Below are positions 13,946 to 16,614 of a DNA stretch of 16,614 bases, piece by piece. Every line of letters begins with the position of its first letter. The first letter of the stretch is position 1. Origin of the DNA: an uncultured Eubacterium sp. Its GTDB lineage: Bacteria; Bacillota; Clostridia; Lachnospirales; Lachnospiraceae. The stretch covers positions 1-16,614 of the forward strand of contig CAKRGF010000040.1 in NCBI GenBank assembly GCA_934322085.1, given 5' to 3'. Both the position numbers and the translations under genes were made by a program. The notes beneath the pieces were generated by a model. It saw only the letters and a program-made list of their open reading frames with translations, did not search any database and had not been told where the DNA came from.

Positions 13946-14488
13946 ATGGAGATTGGAAAAAGAATTAAAGAGGCGAGACAAATTCGAGGATATAATCAGG
14001 AAAAAATAGCGGAACAGTTTCAACTTTCCGTGCAGGCTGTCAGTAAGTGGGAGTGCGGACAATCCTTTCCTGACATTAGTTTACTGCCCCAAATAGCAGA
14101 TTTTTTACAAGTTTCTTTGGACTATCTGCTGCGTGATGAGTGCGAAAAAACAGATCAATTAAGAGGATTGCCGGCAGATGATAAAATTCGGATTGTGCAG
14201 TGCGTTGGAGACCAAATTGTCGCCAAAACAGAAGCGATGGAAAATGAAGATTTGGTTATTCCGCTTTATATTCCGACAGACGATAATCGTGCGATGAATA
14301 CACAAATGAACGTGGAAATTTGGGGAAATGCTAAAGTGAATGGTGTAATTTGCGGAGATGTGCGGGTAGAGAAAAATCTTACTTGCAGTAAGGTAAATGG
14401 AAATATCAGTGCGGGAGGAAATGCGACGTGTGAAAATGTAAATGGTGAAGTGTATGCTGGGGGGACAGTTAGTGGTTTTGAAATTTGA
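13946..14488 (+). CDS. XRE-family regulator with bactofilin-like beta-repeat tail
   Basis: This 180-residue protein has an N-terminal Cro/CI-type helix-turn-helix at residues 1-62: IGKRIKEARQIRGYNQEKIAE, then LSVQAVSKWECGQSFPDISLLP, the usual pattern of Firmicute HTH_3 proteins. After a linker it ends in a glycine/valine-rich repeat region (121-180) with three VNG turns at 131, 150 and 165 spaced 15-19 residues apart, plus GGNAT and AGGTV. This is like the right-handed beta-helix turns of polymer-forming bactofilin/DUF583 proteins. Such a tail could make the DNA-binding protein oligomerise. ATG 13946 is chosen because AAGGAG at 13933-13938 suits it better than the in-frame ATG at 13940. No target operator is obvious. 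The HTH call is firm; the tail comparison is by eye. Confidence 0.85.
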   Translation: MEIGKRIKEARQIRGYNQEKIAEQFQLSVQAVSKWECGQSFPDISLLPQIADFLQVSLDYLLRDECEKTDQLRGLPADDKIRIVQCVGDQIVAKTEAMENEDLVIPLYIPTDDNRAMNTQMNVEIWGNAKVNGVICGDVRVEKNLTCSKVNGNISAGGNATCENVNGEVYAGGTVSGFEI

Positions 14489-14542
14489 AGCTTAAAATAA
14501 ATTCAAACAGAATTGGAAAATCTTTTTCTTTCTCTTAAAATG

Positions 14543-14571
14543 TTGAGAAATGTAATTGTTTGAGATATAAT
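14543..14571 (+). promoter_or_regulatory. Promoter of the DUF2441-like / phosphorylase pair
   Basis: TTGAGA (14543-14548), 17 bp, then a consensus TATAAT (14566-14571). AAGGAG and ATG 14609 follow. Confidence 0.75.
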
Positions 14572-14608
14572 GACAAAGCAGGCGTTATTAATGATATAAG
14601 GAGTAAAT

Positions 14609-15151
14609 ATGATATTTTACCATGTGGTTTCTGACAAACCAAAATATATTGGACAAGATTTTGTTATTGATGAGGAGCACCCAAATGGGGTGTATAATCG
14701 TGTTTATGAGCAGATAGACACCGTGAATGATATTTATAGTAATCCTGAAAAATATGAAGGAACAGAACTTGAGCACAATGTCTTGGTTGCCCTTCGGGAG
14801 TTGGCGCTTGAAAAGGTACGCAAAGAAAAGTATCCGGAGTATCCTTCAAGAATGGCAGCTTTATATGTGTCTAAGTCTTATAAAGAGGCAGAGCAATGGG
14901 CGGATTATTTTGCAAGTCTTGGCAGACCTACATATTCTGTGGCTAAAATTAAAGTTAATGGAAGTGTTTTTTGTGGAGATGCTTATAAGTGTTTTGATGG
15001 AAGTATATATGAAGAAGAAAATCTGAGACGTGCTGAAATTTACTGGAAAAACGAACCGAACGAAGATGGAAATATGCCTATTGTTGAGGTGCTTGTTAAT
15101 GGAGAAATTGAAGTTATTGAGATAATGAAAGAGTTAAATGCAAATATATAA
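14609..15151 (+). CDS. DUF2441-like protein
   Basis: This 180-residue soluble protein opens with IFYHVVSDKPKYIGQDFVIDE, followed by NGVYNRVYE. That pattern recalls DUF2441, a family of unknown function. The middle part (RELALEKVRKEKYPEYPSRMAALYVSKSYKEAEQWADYF) and the closing beta strands (GDAYKCFDGSIYEEENLRRAEIYW) also fit. The YHVV opening and the later residues are reminiscent of ADP-ribosyltransferase-like folds seen in DarT or DUF952, but I see no confirmed catalytic set. The gene has its own promoter and an AAGGAG site. It is followed 44 nt later by a nucleoside phosphorylase-family gene, which may be in the same operon. Confidence 0.6.
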   Translation: MIFYHVVSDKPKYIGQDFVIDEEHPNGVYNRVYEQIDTVNDIYSNPEKYEGTELEHNVLVALRELALEKVRKEKYPEYPSRMAALYVSKSYKEAEQWADYFASLGRPTYSVAKIKVNGSVFCGDAYKCFDGSIYEEENLRRAEIYWKNEPNEDGNMPIVEVLVNGEIEVIEIMKELNANI

Positions 15152-15160
15152 GAGAAAGAA

Positions 15161-15193
15161 ATGTTTGAAAAATTAAGGGAGATTGTTGTATAA
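15161..15193 (+). other. 10-codon ORF between two genes
   Basis: ATG 15161 reads MFEKLREIVV and stops at TAA 15191-15193, just ahead of the next start at 15196. It could be a coupling peptide that passes ribosomes to the phosphorylase gene, whose own ribosome binding site (AAGGGAG) is rather distant, or a fragment of a lost gene. Evidence is slight. Confidence 0.2.
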
Positions 15194-15195
15194 AA

Positions 15196-15954
15196 ATGAT
15201 AAGTGATTCGTTTGATATGGAAAGTGAAGCTATAATAACACCATCGTCTTTTTTGGGAGAAAAGGGGAAAATCTGCGATATTGCAATAGCAACATTTTCA
15301 AGAGAGATATTTTCAGCTGTTTTGAAACATTTTGAAAATGAAAAGATTGGTGAGATGAAAGCGGCTAATAGAATAAAGCCAGTTTATCTATTGAACGTAA
15401 ATAATCTAAAGATAGCTTTTTATCTTTCTGAAATTGGTGCATCTCTTTCGGGAACAGATATTATTGAGGTAAATTGGATGACAGGTGCCAAAAAATTCAT
15501 TTTGTTTGGTTCTGCGGGTTCACTTGATAAAGAGACAACAAAGGGGAAATATGTTATTCCGTACGAAGCATATCGAGATGAGGGAATGTCTTACCATTAT
15601 GCATCTCCGAAAGATTATATACAAATTAAAAATGCGGAGGTTATGGAAAATATTTTTAAAGCATTAGAGTTGCCGTATGTAATGGGAAAAGTATGGACTA
15701 CAGATGCGATATACAGGGAAACCCGGAACCTTGTTGAAAAAAGAAAATCGGAGGGCTGTATTGCAGTTGAAATGGAACTTGCAGGTATGCAGGCTGTATG
15801 TGATTTTTATAATATAGAACTTTATGATTTTTTGGTAACAGGTGATATTGTTGACCAGTTGGAATATACTTCTGAAGGATTACATGATGCGAATCATAAT
15901 CTTGACAAATTTTATGTTGCTTTAAAAATAGCGGAAATGATAAATAAAGGGTGA
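15196..15954 (+). CDS. Nucleoside phosphorylase / nucleosidase family protein
   Basis: This 252-residue protein belongs to the PNP_UDP_1 superfamily. Visible signatures are LSEIGASLSGTDIIEV (78-92), FGSAGSLD (104-111, the phosphate/ribose loop), WTTDAIYRET (167-176), and CIAVEMELAGMQAVCDF (188-204), whose VEMELAG supplies the Glu pair that binds the ribose. These enzymes cleave the glycosidic bond of nucleosides with phosphate or water, and the base specificity is not visible here. It probably shares an operon with the DUF2441-like gene. ATG 15196 is the only good start, though AAGGGAG is about 14 nt away. Classic PNP or MTA/SAH nucleosidase are less likely, as close family-specific motifs are absent. 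Confidence 0.85.
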   Translation: MISDSFDMESEAIITPSSFLGEKGKICDIAIATFSREIFSAVLKHFENEKIGEMKAANRIKPVYLLNVNNLKIAFYLSEIGASLSGTDIIEVNWMTGAKKFILFGSAGSLDKETTKGKYVIPYEAYRDEGMSYHYASPKDYIQIKNAEVMENIFKALELPYVMGKVWTTDAIYRETRNLVEKRKSEGCIAVEMELAGMQAVCDFYNIELYDFLVTGDIVDQLEYTSEGLHDANHNLDKFYVALKIAEMINKG

Positions 15955-15966
15955 TTGTTAGATTTG

Positions 15967-15989
15967 CCTGCTAATCTGTTATTTGCAGG
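15967..15989. promoter_or_regulatory. Inverted repeat upstream of the antitoxin gene
   Basis: CCTGC (15967-15971) and GCAGG (15985-15989) form an inverted repeat with a 13-bp centre, about 23 bp ahead of the antitoxin start. Such dyads often serve as autoregulatory operators of RelB-type antitoxins. No convincing promoter boxes were found here. Confidence 0.35.
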
Positions 15990-16011
15990 TTATTGAAAGG
16001 TGGTGCTTATT

Positions 16012-16311
16012 ATGGCAACAAAAACAGTAAACGTAACAGCAAGAATTCAACCGGATATCAAAGAATCGGCAGAATCCATTTTAGAAAAGTTAGGCATACC
16101 TGTTTCTGTCTTTATTGACATGACCTATAGACAAGTAATTGCAAATAACGGAATTCCTTTTGCTTTAAATCTTCCTAAAACAATTGAAACAAGAGATGAA
16201 TTATCAGACGCTCAATTTAATTCAATGATGGAAAAAGGACTTTTACAGGCAAAAGCAAATGAATCAAAACCTGTCAAAGAAGTATTTGCGAATTTAAGAA
16301 AGAGGATTTAA
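16012..16311 (+). CDS. RelB/DinJ-family antitoxin
   Basis: This 99-residue protein has an N-terminal ribbon-helix-helix of the RelB/DinJ type: TVNVTARIQPDIKESAESILEKLGIPVSVFIDMTYRQVIANNGIPFAL, followed by a flexible C-terminal part that in relatives wraps the toxin. Such antitoxins neutralise a RelE/YafQ RNase and repress their own operon. ATG 16012 is used, with AAAGGTGG at 15996-16003; an in-frame GTG at 16000 overlaps that site. Directly after the stop (TAACATG) a new ATG opens at the position where the toxin gene normally starts, but no toxin follows. Confidence 0.88.
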   Translation: MATKTVNVTARIQPDIKESAESILEKLGIPVSVFIDMTYRQVIANNGIPFALNLPKTIETRDELSDAQFNSMMEKGLLQAKANESKPVKEVFANLRKRI

Positions 16312-16312
16312 C

Positions 16313-16456
16313 ATGCCAAAACCTTATGAAGGGCGTTCTTCAAGCGTCCTGTCGCAAAGGAACAAAAGTATTGCACAGAAATCCATTCCGGTTTTCTGTG
16401 TTTTTTCTTTGTATGATTTGAGGCGTTTTGGCATGATTATATTAGCGGGTTATTAG
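16313..16456 (+). pseudogene. Eroded toxin locus behind the antitoxin
   Basis: ATG 16313 begins one base after the antitoxin stop, the usual toxin position, and reads MPKPYEGRSSSVLSQRNKSI and 27 more residues to TAG 16454. The frame shows none of the RelE/YafQ motifs and runs straight through a rho-independent terminator at 16374-16406. It is therefore best read as a start codon followed by non-coding sequence after deletion of the toxin body. Confidence 0.5.
16374..16406 (+). terminator. Rho-independent terminator of the antitoxin transcript
   Basis: CACAGAAA (16374-16381) pairs with TTTCTGTG (16393-16400), an 8-bp perfect stem with an 11-nt loop, followed by six T (16401-16406). Confidence 0.8.
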
Positions 16457-16510
16457 CAAAAGATTGTTAAAGAAAATCTAAAAAAAGGCATGGTATTAGT
16501 GTCATTCAAA

Positions 16511-16519
16511 TGATATAAT
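16511..16519 (+). promoter_or_regulatory. Extended -10 promoter of the last gene
   Basis: TGA followed by TATAAT (16514-16519) forms an extended -10 box. The -35 region (TGGTAT at 16491-16496) is weak. AGAAGGGG and ATG 16549 follow. Confidence 0.5.
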
Positions 16520-16548
16520 AATATAAAAAAGAAGGGGTGTGCGTATAC

Positions 16549-16614
16549 ATGAATACAATTACACTTCCAAATGGCAGGACAATTCGTGTTGTATCACCAG
16601 AAGAACGAGACTCT
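16549..16614 (+). CDS. Start of an unidentified gene (3' end outside window)
   Basis: Twenty-two codons are visible, beginning MNTITLPNGRTIRVVSPEER, with an AGAAGGGG ribosome binding site at 16530-16537 and an extended -10 promoter upstream. The visible residues are too few to assign a family. Confidence 0.65.
   Translation, partial: MNTITLPNGRTIRVVSPEERDS

Overview
The window looks like chromosomal DNA from a low-GC Firmicute, most likely a clostridial gut-type organism close to Lachnospiraceae. The evidence is the AT-rich base composition, strong AGGAGG-type ribosome binding sites, sigma-A style promoters, and the gene set: meso-diaminopimelate dehydrogenase, glycerate kinase, GlpK, a BlaI/M56 pair, MATE and DUF2007. 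The taxonomic call is inference; there is no rRNA or other marker gene here.

Layout. Positions 1-2179 hold a plus-strand cluster: the C-terminal part of an AAA15-type ATPase (cut by the window edge), a TOPRIM-like partner overlapping it by 8 nt, and a Nudix hydrolase. The first two resemble RloAB, AbiL and PARIS defence modules. Positions 2206-3321 hold ddh with its own promoter and terminator, facing a small DUF2007 membrane protein (3327-3629, minus). A short SLC13/ArsB-like permease (3772-4824, minus) diverges from a BlaI-type repressor and an M56 sensor protease (4985-7533). The protease carries an unusual extracytoplasmic tail of LRR_5-like repeats plus an SGNH-hydrolase-like domain. Next come an S51 peptidase (7575-8285), a MATE transporter (8407-9792) and, convergent to it, a glycerate kinase (9806-10945, minus). 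Glycerol kinase (11092-12585) diverges from the glycerate kinase.

Positions 12586-13040 are non-coding. They contain a possible remnant of a glpF start and then a strikingly regular array: a TTGACYT motif in alternating orientation, ten sites in five units with a 52-53 bp period. Downstream are a small membrane protein with an acidic Ser/Asp tail (13041-13631), a probably frameshifted small membrane protein (13618-13840), an XRE regulator with a bactofilin-like beta-repeat tail (13946-14488), a DUF2441-like protein with a nucleoside phosphorylase-family protein (14609-15954), and a RelB/DinJ antitoxin (16012-16311) whose toxin appears eroded. The start of one further gene runs off the window.

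Functional picture. The left end may be anti-phage defence. The centre combines cell-wall functions (DAP synthesis, BlaI/M56 envelope sensing) and transport. The glycerol/glycerate kinases feed C3 units into glycolysis. The right half is accessory in character. Several small remnants (a second glycerate-kinase tail, a possible glpF start, a truncated toxin, a 14-codon orphan start) point to repeated deletion or rearrangement. The strongest candidates for something undescribed are the 53-bp alternating array and the M56-LRR-SGNH fusion.
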